A stretch of DNA of 13,343 nucleotides from an uncultured Kroppenstedtia sp. (GTDB lineage: Bacteria > Bacillota > Bacilli > Thermoactinomycetales > DSM-45169), in contig CAUGKZ010000010.1 in the NCBI GenBank assembly GCA_959600065.1, positions 1-13,343 of the forward strand, in the 5' to 3' direction. Of this stretch, positions 1-6,420 are shown piece by piece. A model generated the notes under the pieces. It saw only the letters and a program-made list of their open reading frames with translations. It made no database searches and was not told the DNA's origin. A program made the position numbers and the translations under genes. How positions within the stretch are numbered: position 1 is the stretch's first letter; each line of letters starts with the position of its first letter.

Positions 1-111
1 GCGGAAAGCGACCCTGGCGAGACTTGTGCCCTATGGGTGCAAAGGTTCTTCACCGCCCCACCATCCCGACCTGATTTCCTACCTAACATATGGTGAATCA
101 ACAGGTGCCTG
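1..111 (+). repeat. Structured repeat, copy 1 (partial, cut by window edge)
   Basis: The first 72 bases match 6322-6393 with three mismatches, and match the reverse complement of the window's right end almost as well. The shared part includes a hairpin (TTGTGCCC, loop TAT, GGGTGCAA) and the right arm of a long stem (CCACCATCCC). After that arm, copies 1 and 3 share a further TTCCTACCTAACATA block that copy 2 lacks. All three copies end in a related AATCA(A)CA...GCCTG tail, here at about 98-111, which I take as the element's end. The 5' half lies outside the window. No coding sequence is visible in it. It lies just downstream of the nucleotidase gene's terminator and does not interrupt a gene here. 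Confidence 0.75.
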
Positions 112-137
112 CTTGTTTGAATATTGCATCAAATATT

Positions 138-166
138 TTTAAATAAAACCGCCTCACACTGGCGGA
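138..166 (-). terminator. Intrinsic terminator of the nucleotidase gene
   Basis: On the minus strand, 12 bases past the stop codon, CCGCC and GGCGG pair around a seven-base loop and are followed directly by TTTTATTTAAAAA. Position and U-rich tail fit a rho-independent terminator for the gene ending at 178. Confidence 0.7.
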
Positions 167-177
167 ATCATAACAAA

Positions 178-777
178 TTACTCCAACAGTCCATCGCCAT
201 GGTCTCTGTTTTGCTCCTCCATCTGCTGAATCAACGGTTCTACTTCGTCCCAGCTCGTGATACGAGGCAGTCCACCCCGATAGTTTCGGTTATAGGCCGC
301 ATCCATCACCACCGTCGGAATCCCCGCCGCCACCAGTCGGTCCAAATGTTGCGGCGCATCTTCAAAAAAGAGCTCCACGCCAAGTTTTTGGGCCACCTTT
401 GCTTTATCCTGTGAACCCATAAACAGGTTTTCCCCATCATACGGGAACTTGTATTTACGAAGCCAATCCTTCGTCACCTGGGTGATTTCCGGAAGCCCGG
501 GACGAGCAGTGATAAAATAGATGTCATGCCCTTTTTCCTTCAGATCACGAAGGACAGAAGCTGCATTCTCCATAGGAACCCCCAGGGCGTAGATTCGGGC
601 TTCCAATTTTCGCCACAACCTTCTGCCCTCTTTCCGGTTCAGGCCATAGGCCCGATCCAACTGAAACTCCTTAATATCCTCATAACGGACGGAGCGGTCC
701 AGTTCTTCGTTAAAACAGTGAACTGCCGCCTCTTGTGTCCTTTTGATCGTTCCGTCAATATCCACACCAAGTTTCAT
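178..777 (-). CDS. HAD-superfamily 5'-nucleotidase-like protein (NT5C/YqfW type)
   Basis: A 199-residue cytosolic phosphatase of the haloacid dehalogenase superfamily. Motif I is D6-I-D8-G-T, giving the nucleophile and general acid aspartates. Motif II is the threonine of FITARPG (around 90), motif III is Lys125 in SQDKAKV, and motif IV is FFEDAPQH with E139 and D140. The later DAAYNRNY segment resembles the DxPYNR element of the deoxy-5'-nucleotidase (NT5C) family, so the likely job is dephosphorylating (deoxy)nucleoside monophosphates. Substrate is not determined by the sequence. I chose the ATG at 777 because GAAGG lies nine bases upstream; an in-frame ATG at 786 would abut that ribosome binding site. 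The gene stands alone, with a terminator behind it and the 6S RNA gene upstream on the same strand. Confidence 0.8.
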   Translation of the reverse strand: MKLGVDIDGTIKRTQEAAVHCFNEELDRSVRYEDIKEFQLDRAYGLNRKEGRRLWRKLEARIYALGVPMENAASVLRDLKEKGHDIYFITARPGLPEITQVTKDWLRKYKFPYDGENLFMGSQDKAKVAQKLGVELFFEDAPQHLDRLVAAGIPTVVMDAAYNRNYRGGLPRITSWDEVEPLIQQMEEQNRDHGDGLLE

Positions 778-857
778 GATCAACATCCTTCAAACATTTC
801 TGTGGACGATTGCCTTCATTAGTATCCAAGATCCAGCAAGATTTAAACAGATATAAA

Positions 858-1040
858 AAAGGAGAGCCCCATTATGCCGTGGCTCCCTAAGTTTTGAACC
901 TGCTCATGGCAGGTGGGTGCCCTGCATCCACGTTAACAAGTCCCGTGAAGGGCATTTGCGCTCACAGATGACGCAGGCTCCCGCATAAAAGGTGTTGGCT
1001 CAAAACTGTCGGTGGTTCACGAACATCTCAGGGCTCTTTT
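858..1040 (-). ncRNA. ssrS: 6S RNA
   Basis: Read on the minus strand, the segment starts AGAGCCCTGAGATGTTCGTG and ends ATAATGGGGCTCTCC followed by six Ts. The termini pair (AGAGCCC with GGGCTCT) as the closing stem of 6S RNA. The CTGAGATGTTCG stretch matches the 5' part of E. coli 6S RNA as I remember it, and TTGAGCC follows as in the family. Length of about 180 nt is right. 6S RNA mimics an open promoter and sequesters housekeeping RNA polymerase in stationary phase. It has its own promoter just past the aspS stop, and the terminal stem plus U-run can act as terminator. Placement beside hisS-aspS also agrees with what I recall for B. subtilis 6S-1. Exact ends are estimates. Confidence 0.88.
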
Positions 1041-1048
1041 GTGTTCTT

Positions 1049-1078
1049 ATATTAACACATGGATCGGCTCTTTATCAA
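1049..1078 (-). promoter_or_regulatory. SigA-type promoter of the 6S RNA gene
   Basis: On the minus strand TTGATA (1073-1078) and TAATAT (1049-1054) are separated by 18 bases. The start point this predicts, around 1040-1042, coincides with the beginning of the 6S RNA closing stem. The promoter sits entirely between the aspS stop codon and the RNA gene. Confidence 0.75.
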
Positions 1079-1091
1079 GCCGTAGTTCGAC

Positions 1092-2873
1092 CTATTTCTC
1101 TCCGGTGGGTAGTTGCGGGGTGATATGAAGCTCATCCAATTGATGTTGTGAAACCGGTGCCGGGGCCCCCGTCATGAGACAAGTGGCGCTGGCGGTCTTG
1201 GGGAAAGCGATCGTATCCCGCAGGTTACTCCGCCCCGCCAACAGCATCACCAGACGATCCAAGCCGAAGGCGATTCCCCCATGGGGCGGCGCTCCGTACT
1301 CAAATGCCTCCAACAGATAGCCAAACTGCTCCTTCGCCTCTTCCATGGTGAAACCCAAGGCTTTAAACATCATTTCCTGGATCTCGCGACGATGGATGCG
1401 TCGACTGCCTCCACCTACTTCATACCCATTCAACACCATATCATAAGCTTTGGCTCGCACTTGGGAGGGATCACTCTTCAACAGCGGGATATCCTCATCC
1501 ACCGGACTGGTGAAGGGATGGTGTTCCGCATAATAGCGACCCTCTTCCTCATCGTATGAGAGTAAGGGGAAGTGGGTCACCCAAGCGAACTTGTAAACCC
1601 CGGACGGAATCCGATCCAGCTCCTTGGCCAAGCGGATCCGCAGTTCTCCCAGCACCTCATTCACCACCTGGGGACGATCAGCAACAAACAGGAGAAGATC
1701 CCCCATCTCCGCTTCTGTCGCCTTCATGATGGACTGCCATTCGCTGTCCGAGAGAAATTTAGCCACCGGCCCCTTAATCCCCTCTCCCCGAAGGCTGAGC
1801 CAGGCTAATCCCTTGGCTCCCAACTGCTGGGCGACTTCACCCCAGGAATCGATGACTTTGCGGCTCCAGTCCGCCTTCCCTTTCACATTAATCGCCTTGA
1901 CCCGTCCGCCCTGGGCCACGGTAGAGGCGAATACCTTAAAGGAGCTCTCTTTGACCGTCTCCGACAGGTCCACCAGTTCCATACCGAAACGAAGGTCTGG
2001 ACGGTCACTGCCAAACCGTTCCATCGCCTCCTGGTACGGAATCCGACGAAAAGGAAGTTCCACTTCGACATCGATCGTTTCCCGGAACAACCGGGCCACC
2101 ATCTCTTCCATCATTGTCATCAAATCATCCGTCTCCAAAAAGGAAGCCTCGATATCGATCTGAGTAAATTCCGGCTGGCGATCCGCCCGCAGATCCTCAT
2201 CCCGGAAACAGCGGACGATTTGGAAGTAGCGCTCCATACCTGAGACCATCAGCAGTTGTTTGAAGATCTGCGGAGATTGGGGCAAAGCGTAAAACTCCCC
2301 TTCGTGCACCCGACTCGGCACCAGATAATCTCGAGCCCCTTCTGGGCTGCTCTTGGTCAACATCGGAGTCTCCACTTCGATAAATCCCTGTTCATCGAGA
2401 AACCTGCGCACGATCTGCATCGCCCGATGTCTGAGGAGCAACGTCTCTTGCATCACCGGACGGCGCAGATCCAGATACCGATACTTCAACCGCGTGGTCT
2501 CCTCCACTTCCGTAGCATCGGCCACTGTAAAGGGCGGCGTTTTGGAAGCGTTCAGAATTTCCACTTCCTGTGCCAGCACCTCGATTTCCCCGGTCTGCAT
2601 TTTGCGGTTAATCGTCTCTTTGGATCGGGCTACCACTTTCCCTTGCACCGCCAGCACATATTCGCTCCGGACCTTGTCAGCGATCTTTGCCGCTTGGGGG
2701 GAAACTTCCGGATTGATCACCACCTGAACTGCTCCGGAACGATCTCTCAGATCCAGGAAAATCAGGCCCCCCAGGTTCCTCCACTTGCGGACCCAGCCGT
2801 TGAGCGTGACCGTCGCGCCCACCTGTTCCTTGGTTAACCGCCCGCAATCATGGTTCTTGAAACTGGACTCCAT
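1092..2873 (-). CDS. aspS: Aspartyl-tRNA synthetase
   Basis: A 593-residue class II aminoacyl-tRNA synthetase of the bacterial AspRS type, charging tRNA-Asp in the cytoplasm. The N-terminal OB-fold anticodon-binding domain (about 15-105) carries [20 protein letters not shown]. Catalytic motif 2 is [18 protein letters not shown] (223-240) and motif 3 is [13 protein letters not shown] (from 532). The roughly 120-residue insertion between motifs 2 and 3 is the bacterial GAD domain. Length matches bacterial orthologues. The ATG at 2873 follows a GAGAGGG ribosome binding site, and the gene begins 21 bases after hisS ends, so the two form one operon under the upstream T-box. The 6S promoter follows directly after the stop, with no separate aspS terminator seen before it. 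Whether the enzyme is discriminating or also charges tRNA-Asn was not assessed. Confidence 0.97.
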   Translation of the reverse strand: MESSFKNHDCGRLTKEQVGATVTLNGWVRKWRNLGGLIFLDLRDRSGAVQVVINPEVSPQAAKIADKVRSEYVLAVQGKVVARSKETINRKMQTGEIEVLAQEVEILNASKTPPFTVADATEVEETTRLKYRYLDLRRPVMQETLLLRHRAMQIVRRFLDEQGFIEVETPMLTKSSPEGARDYLVPSRVHEGEFYALPQSPQIFKQLLMVSGMERYFQIVRCFRDEDLRADRQPEFTQIDIEASFLETDDLMTMMEEMVARLFRETIDVEVELPFRRIPYQEAMERFGSDRPDLRFGMELVDLSETVKESSFKVFASTVAQGGRVKAINVKGKADWSRKVIDSWGEVAQQLGAKGLAWLSLRGEGIKGPVAKFLSDSEWQSIMKATEAEMGDLLLFVADRPQVVNEVLGELRIRLAKELDRIPSGVYKFAWVTHFPLLSYDEEEGRYYAEHHPFTSPVDEDIPLLKSDPSQVRAKAYDMVLNGYEVGGGSRRIHRREIQEMMFKALGFTMEEAKEQFGYLLEAFEYGAPPHGGIAFGLDRLVMLLAGRSNLRDTIAFPKTASATCLMTGAPAPVSQHQLDELHITPQLPTGEK

Positions 2874-2894
2874 GGGTGTCCCTCTCTTCTCAAG

Positions 2895-4160
2895 CTATCT
2901 TCTGGTACATGCACGAATATGATCCGTCAATTGATCCAGCTGGATCGTCTCCTGTTCACCGGTGGCCAGGTTTTTAACCACGATCCGGTCCGCCTCCAGT
3001 TCATTCTCCCCCAAGATGGCCACATAAGCGGCACCGGAGCGATCTGCAGCTTTCAGCTGGGCTTTGAGCTTGCGATCCAAGTAGTCCCGTTCAGCGGAGA
3101 GACCCGCCTGCCGGAGATCCTTCAACAGGGAGACGCCCCGTTTTTTGCTTGCGGCACCCAACGTGATGAGGAAGCAGTCCACTCCCCTACGGATCGGGAG
3201 ATTCACCTCTTGTTGCCTCAAGGCCAAGATCACCCGCTCCAAGCCAAGACCAAAGCCGATTCCCGGCATGTCAGCCGGTCCTCCCACTTCTTCCACCAGG
3301 CCATTGTAACGGCCACCTCCACCTAGCGAGCCCCCCTCTGCCTCTTCCAGCACGTATTCAAAAGCAGTCTGGGTATAATAGTCCAACCCGCGCACCAGCC
3401 GGGGATTAACTTCATAGGGAACTCCCAGGAGATCAAGATTTTCTTTCACTGTCTCAAAGTGAGGGGCACAATCCTCGCAGAGGAATTGGATCATTTTCGG
3501 AGCCTCCTCAATCAGCCGGTTGCAAGACTCCTTTTTGCAATCCAACACCCGCATCGGATTCCGTTCCAGCCGGGACTGACAATCTTTGCAAAGCTCCTCC
3601 CGATGGGGGGTGAGAAACTTCACCAGCGCCTCCCGATGAACCGGCCGGCAGCGGTGACAACCGACACTATTCACTTCCACCCGCACCTTCTTCAAACCCA
3701 CCGCAGTGTAAAACCGGTAACCCAGATCTATAATCTCCGCATCCAGCTCGGGTTCCCGCGTCCCGAATACTTCCACGCCGAACTGATGAAATTGCCGCTG
3801 TCGGCCGGCTTGGGGACGTTCATACCGAAACATGGGTCCCAGGTAATATAGCTTGGTCGGTTGCGGGCCGGCATACATCTTGTTTTCCACAAAGGAGCGG
3901 ACGACAGATGCGGTCCCTTCCGGTCGCAAGGTGAGACTGCGTCCCCCCCGATCTTCAAATGTGTACATTTCTTTCTCTACGATATCCGTGGTTTCCCCCA
4001 CCCCGCGCTGAAACAGCTCCGTCTGTTCAAACATCGGGGTGCGGATTTCGGAAAAGTGATAGAGACGGCAGAGCTCCCGAGCCTTCTCTTCCATGTACTG
4101 CCACTTCTCCACTTCACCAGGTAATAAGTCCGACGTTCCACGGGGGATCCGATAGTTCAC
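2895..4160 (-). CDS. hisS: Histidyl-tRNA synthetase
   Basis: A 421-residue class II synthetase charging tRNA-His. Motif 2 is FRYERPQAGRQRQFHQFG (111-128). The histidine-specific HisA block is RLVRGLDYYTQTAFE (254-268), with the adjacent GGGRYNGLVEEVGG. Motif 3 is GIGFGLGLERV (300-310). The anticodon-binding domain fills the last roughly 90 residues. Between motif 2 and HisA, the insertion domain has four cysteine pairs (168/171, 191/194, 208/213, 228/231), suggestive of metal binding, although such cysteines vary among Bacillota enzymes. The start is GTG, chosen because AAGGAGG lies nine bases upstream and the protein begins with the usual IPRGTSDLLP. It is the first gene of the T-box-regulated hisS-aspS operon. 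Confidence 0.97.
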   Translation of the reverse strand: MNYRIPRGTSDLLPGEVEKWQYMEEKARELCRLYHFSEIRTPMFEQTELFQRGVGETTDIVEKEMYTFEDRGGRSLTLRPEGTASVVRSFVENKMYAGPQPTKLYYLGPMFRYERPQAGRQRQFHQFGVEVFGTREPELDAEIIDLGYRFYTAVGLKKVRVEVNSVGCHRCRPVHREALVKFLTPHREELCKDCQSRLERNPMRVLDCKKESCNRLIEEAPKMIQFLCEDCAPHFETVKENLDLLGVPYEVNPRLVRGLDYYTQTAFEYVLEEAEGGSLGGGGRYNGLVEEVGGPADMPGIGFGLGLERVILALRQQEVNLPIRRGVDCFLITLGAASKKRGVSLLKDLRQAGLSAERDYLDRKLKAQLKAADRSGAAYVAILGENELEADRIVVKNLATGEQETIQLDQLTDHIRACTRR

Positions 4161-4187
4161 TTTCTCCCGCCTCCTTTAAATGGATAT

Positions 4188-4230
4188 AAAAAATCTCCCG
4201 CCACTGACTTACTGTCAGGGACGAGAGATT
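4188..4230 (-). terminator. Regulated terminator of the hisS T-box
   Basis: Minus-strand AATCTC (outer) and CTGAC (inner) pair with GAGATT and GTCAG around an AGTAA loop, followed by TTTTTT. It ends just before the hisS ribosome binding site and is mutually exclusive with the T-box antiterminator. Feature lies inside the T-box entry. Confidence 0.85.
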
Positions 4231-4482
4231 GGTTCACATTTTCCCGCGGTGCCACCCTTTTTTGGAAATGGATTTCCACTCCATTTCCCACTCAGGCCAG
4301 GTATCGTCTGGCAGACGTCCAGATCTACCAACCCCATGGGGTCTTCGGTCCAGAGCCTCCAGGTGTCTTTCTCCGGGGCGAGACGGAGGAGCGCTTGCAG
4401 CCGGTTGACGCTCCCTCTCTGGCTGCCCGATTCCCGGGTACTTTTCCCATCATCGGCGGATTCAGCTCAAATTGTTGTATAA
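4188..4482 (-). promoter_or_regulatory. T-box leader of hisS-aspS (GACAC specifier)
   Basis: On the minus strand the conserved T-box AAGGGTGGCACCGCGGGAA occupies 4241-4259. It is preceded by a perfect 9-bp stem III (4264-4272 with 4280-4288) and a long stem I region (about 4350-4460), and followed by a terminator. Uncharged tRNA pairs with the specifier codon and the T-box bulge, stabilising the antiterminator and allowing transcription into hisS and aspS. The likely specifier region reads AGACACC, giving overlapping GAC (Asp, 4365-4367) and CAC (His, 4363-4365) codons. The exact specifier loop was located by eye, without folding the whole leader. The 5' end is set from the predicted promoter. 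Confidence 0.93.
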
Positions 4483-4488
4483 GATAGC

Positions 4489-4517
4489 ATTCTACGGGAT
4501 GGTTAGACAAAAGTCAA
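4489..4517 (-). promoter_or_regulatory. SigA-type promoter of the hisS-aspS operon
   Basis: TTGACT (4512-4517) and TAGAAT (4489-4494) on the minus strand are separated by 17 bases. The implied start near 4482 is immediately upstream of the T-box stem I region, giving a leader of about 320 nt before the hisS GTG. Confidence 0.75.
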
Positions 4518-4677
4518 GATTTTTGTAAGAAACGACACAAATACGCCGGATTCACATCACATTCCGACGCCAAAATTCTGGCGCGTCTAATCACTCCATG
4601 TCAACCACAGCGAGATTTTGTTATGTAACAATCCAGAGACAACTTCGCCTAAATTTAAAATTGTTGTATCACAGATG

Positions 4678-4707
4678 TTTACTTTTCATATTCTGTTATA
4701 GTATAAT
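4678..4707 (+). promoter_or_regulatory. SigA-type promoter for the cysteine-rich small protein
   Basis: TTTACT (4678-4683) and a perfect TATAAT (4702-4707) are 18 bases apart, with the small gene's ribosome binding site about 15 bases further on. Upstream, 4566-4588 holds an inverted repeat (CGCCA, AAATTC, TGGCG) with no U-run. It could be an operator or a remnant and is unassigned. Nothing else is recognisable in 4530-4677. Confidence 0.7.
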
Positions 4708-4735
4708 GACATCAACCTGATCGGGAGGGATTCCC

Positions 4736-4870
4736 ATGCACACCAACCCTCAACCACAGGACATGTGTCCGGTTTGTGGGAGTACCATTGAGGATAACCG
4801 TGATGTGGCATTGAATGAATGTTGCTCCAACCATTGGGTGAAGCAACAGATCGACAACTGCTACTGTTGA
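4736..4870 (+). CDS. Small cysteine-rich protein, 44 residues
   Basis: The ATG at 4736 follows GGGAGGGA with good spacing and opens a 44-codon frame. The product has a CPVCG knuckle near residue 11, a CC pair near 29-30 and a C-terminal CYC, that is six cysteines in 44 residues, plus two histidines. This pattern suggests a metal-binding (zinc-ribbon-like) or disulfide-rich peptide. It has no signal peptide and no membrane segment, and I do not recognise the family. A consensus promoter in front and a terminator behind make it a complete single-gene transcription unit, which argues that it is real. The amount of cysteine clustering is far above chance for a random short frame. Confidence 0.72.
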   Translation: MHTNPQPQDMCPVCGSTIEDNRDVALNECCSNHWVKQQIDNCYC

Positions 4871-4914
4871 GGAGTACTTTCCGACACTCATTCCTTTTCC
4901 TGTGATCCACTTTG

Positions 4915-4943
4915 AGGCCTCCATCTGTGAGGCTTTTTTTGTT
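4915..4943 (+). terminator. Intrinsic terminator of the cysteine-rich gene
   Basis: AGGCCTC (4915-4921) pairs with GAGGCTT (4929-4935), including one G-U pair, around a seven-base loop, and runs into TTTTTTTG. It lies 45 bases past the small gene's stop. Confidence 0.75.
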
Positions 4944-5082
4944 TTATAACAGAAGGGAAACATTCAGACGGGCATAATTCTGATCCGCATACTTGATGGC
5001 CAAAAAAATCCTTCCTTTTCCCCAGATCCGGCCCACCTCCCTCACATCCGCCTCCCCCGTTGCCAATGGTGCTGTTTGGCGC
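4944..5082 (-). pseudogene. 3' fragment of an unrecognised minus-strand gene
   Basis: The minus strand is open from the stop at 4944 up to the junction near 5080. It encodes about 45 residues of protein-like composition, including EADVREVGRIWGKGRIFLAI and YADQNYARLNVSLLL. Upstream of about 5082 the same frame runs antisense through TetR-coding sequence, so the 5' part is missing. There is no start codon with a ribosome binding site. I do not recognise the family. It appears to be a truncated relic fused back to back with the TetR fragment. Confidence 0.45.
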
Positions 5083-5623
5083 TTCCCTTTACTATTACTT
5101 TGAAAACAAACAAAGCATTTTTCAGGTATTGGCGGAGCAGGTAGCGAAAGAAACACTATCATCCACCAGCAAGGAAGGGGACTGGAAAGAACAACTGAAG
5201 CAATTTGCAGTCAATCTGCAGAGCTGCTTAAAGAAACGCCCCTATTCTGCTCAACTTTTAATGCAGACGGTACCGCTGGAACAACATTATCTCAGTCTCA
5301 TCAATTTTTTACTAAACATTATGGATCAAGTGCCAATCAGTGATAAGAAAAAGTCTTCTTCTGCTGTATGTCTATTAAACTATGTGATTTCATTTGAGTT
5401 GGATCGAAATGAGCGGGATAAAATCAATAAAAGAATGGAGAAGAAAGGACAGGATGTTCAGGAATTATTCCGACAGTCCATTGACAGCTTACAAAGTGAG
5501 AATAAGAATGTTCTGCAACGGATTTACCAAGAACAACTTCTTAGCGGAATGGGTTCTGATCAAATGTTTCAAATTGGACTAGCCATATTGATTTTAGGGA
5601 TCGAACAATTAGCCAAGGAATAA
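5060..5623 (+). pseudogene. TetR-family regulator, N-terminally truncated
   Basis: The frame begins in a TTG with no convincing ribosome binding site and enters recognisable TetR sequence at GASLYYYFENKQSIFQVLAE, the end of the TetR helix-turn-helix domain (helix 3 and start of helix 4). About 35-40 residues that normally precede this, including helices 1 and 2, are absent. The remaining roughly 170 residues look like an intact all-helical ligand domain of the tetracycline-repressor C-terminal type, with LLNYVISFELDRNER and a final FQIGLAILILGIEQL. Without the first helices it should not bind an operator. The frame upstream of about 5078 belongs to an opposite-strand gene fragment, so a deletion has joined two broken genes. 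An inverted repeat (AGAAATC with GATTTCT) follows the stop without a U-run. Confidence 0.7.
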
Positions 5624-5869
5624 ATTAAGAAATCCTAGAGAATGCAAGTGATTCAAGAGGGTTTAAAAGATTTCTCAGTGGGGGAATCATCACGAATAAT
5701 CAACCTAAAGAAATGAGGATTGCTGTCTATATCTTTTCCTGGAAGTGGTAGATTACAAAAGGCGAGCGAAAAAAAACAGCCCTCTAGGGTTAGGATGGAA
5801 GTGAGCGTCGTTCGATATCCCCCTTGTGGGGAATTGTAACCGAAAAATTCTGAAGAGTCATTTACAAAT
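5624..5869. other. Gene-free stretch after the TetR relic
   Basis: No frame of useful length with a ribosome binding site is present on either strand. A CCCC-TTGT-GGGG hairpin occurs near 5820-5834, and an A-rich run near 5768-5778. The segment looks like decayed DNA between the TetR relic and the TnpB-type right end. I can assign nothing else. Confidence 0.5.
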
Positions 5870-6145
5870 GTGCGTTCTATGTTAAACTAAGCATAGTTGC
5901 TCTTTGAAAAGTGGATGCATATGGGGTTGTGCAAGCCTATTTTCTTGCATGTAGCCTTCATGGCTGGAATGAAATGTGAAAACCAAGCAGTCATTCAGCC
6001 TATGACATGGTACCTAAACTCTGTTTGAACCGTGGGGGCATACAGGCTTCCCTTGGTTCATCTCTCCAGGTTACTAGGGATTACCCAAGCGACCATCGGT
6101 ACGTGCCTGTGGTGAATCCCACTCTTCAGGCGTGTGGAGTGTCAA
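5870..6145 (+). mobile_element. Probable ORF-less IS200/IS605-type element relic
   Basis: A CTATG...CATAG hairpin (5877-5881 with 5892-5896) sits at the left. The right end is a hairpin finishing in GTCAA (6118-6145), the usual right-end layout of IS200/IS605 insertion sequences. Between them there is no tnpA or tnpB reading frame, only about 220 bases that include the structured RNA described separately. No target duplication is expected for this family. The left boundary is uncertain. The right boundary at 6145 is better supported by the terminal hairpin and GTCAA. I infer a deletion derivative or palindrome-associated non-autonomous element. Confidence 0.45.
6000..6145 (+). ncRNA. TnpB-type omega RNA (reRNA) candidate without its nuclease gene
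   Basis: Stems seen: GAACC (6027-6031) with GGTTC (6055-6059), continued inside by GGG/CCC; GGG (6077-6079) with CCC (6084-6086) around ATTA; and a terminal CCAC (6119-6122) with GTGG (6134-6137), followed by AGTGTCAA. The loop of the first hairpin carries ACAGGC (6042-6047), which is complementary to GCCTGT (6105-6110), making a pseudoknot. A hairpin with a loop-to-3' pseudoknot, then a terminal hairpin at the element's right end, is the known architecture of TnpB-associated guide RNAs, in which the guide is the DNA just beyond the right end (here from 6146). No TnpB is encoded in the window, so the RNA is orphaned or served in trans. Expression is unproven. Confidence 0.5.
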
Positions 6146-6260
6146 TGGGTCAACCTCGATTACATCCGGGCAGGGGCTGTTGATTAACCAGGAAATGGGC
6201 GGGAGAAACAAAATTGACCTTTCGCTCTTCCCATTGCCCCCATCACAAAATATTGCTTGA

Positions 6261-6420
6261 AGGGACGGGGATGGTGGGACGGCTCCGATCTCTTGCAAAG
6301 AACGCATAGCGAGACCCGGGAGCGGAAAGCGACCCTGGCGAGACTTGTGCCCTATGGGTGCAAAGGCTCTTCACCCTCCCACCATCCCGACCTTAAAAAT
6401 TCAGATAATCAACACGCCTG
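6261..6420 (+). repeat. Structured repeat, copy 2 (complete); candidate HEARO/IscB-like RNA element
   Basis: GGGATGGTGGGA (6268-6279) pairs perfectly over 12 bp with TCCCACCATCCC (6377-6388), closing a 121-nt domain. Inside, TTGTGCCC and GGGTGCAA form an eight-pair hairpin with a TAT loop (6345-6363). CCCGGG and CCCTGG can pair around AGCGGAAAGCGA (6315-6338). The 3' tail ends AACACGCCTG (6411-6420), similar to the tails of copies 1 and 3. There is no open reading frame of note. Size, ORF-less spread and heavy structure recall HEARO (IscB-associated) RNAs, but I could not match it to that family with certainty. Other non-autonomous elements remain possible. Confidence 0.65.

Noticed and set aside
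565..567. AspRS C-terminal ATCLM instead of ATDLM as an unusual substitution (protein residues 565-567)
   Set aside because: E. coli AspRS also has a cysteine here as I recall, so this is ordinary variation. Coordinates given are residue numbers of aspS, not bases.
1624..2163. Long plus-strand open frame antisense to aspS
   Set aside because: It lies wholly within well-supported aspS coding sequence, has no ribosome binding site, and its Ser/Arg-rich composition is typical of an antisense shadow.
6127..6420. A 294-bp MITE with 9-bp terminal inverted repeats
   Set aside because: The left repeat falls inside the hairpin of the TnpB-type right end, the flanks show no target duplication, and copies 1 and 3 cannot confirm the left end. 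Kept only as an observation.
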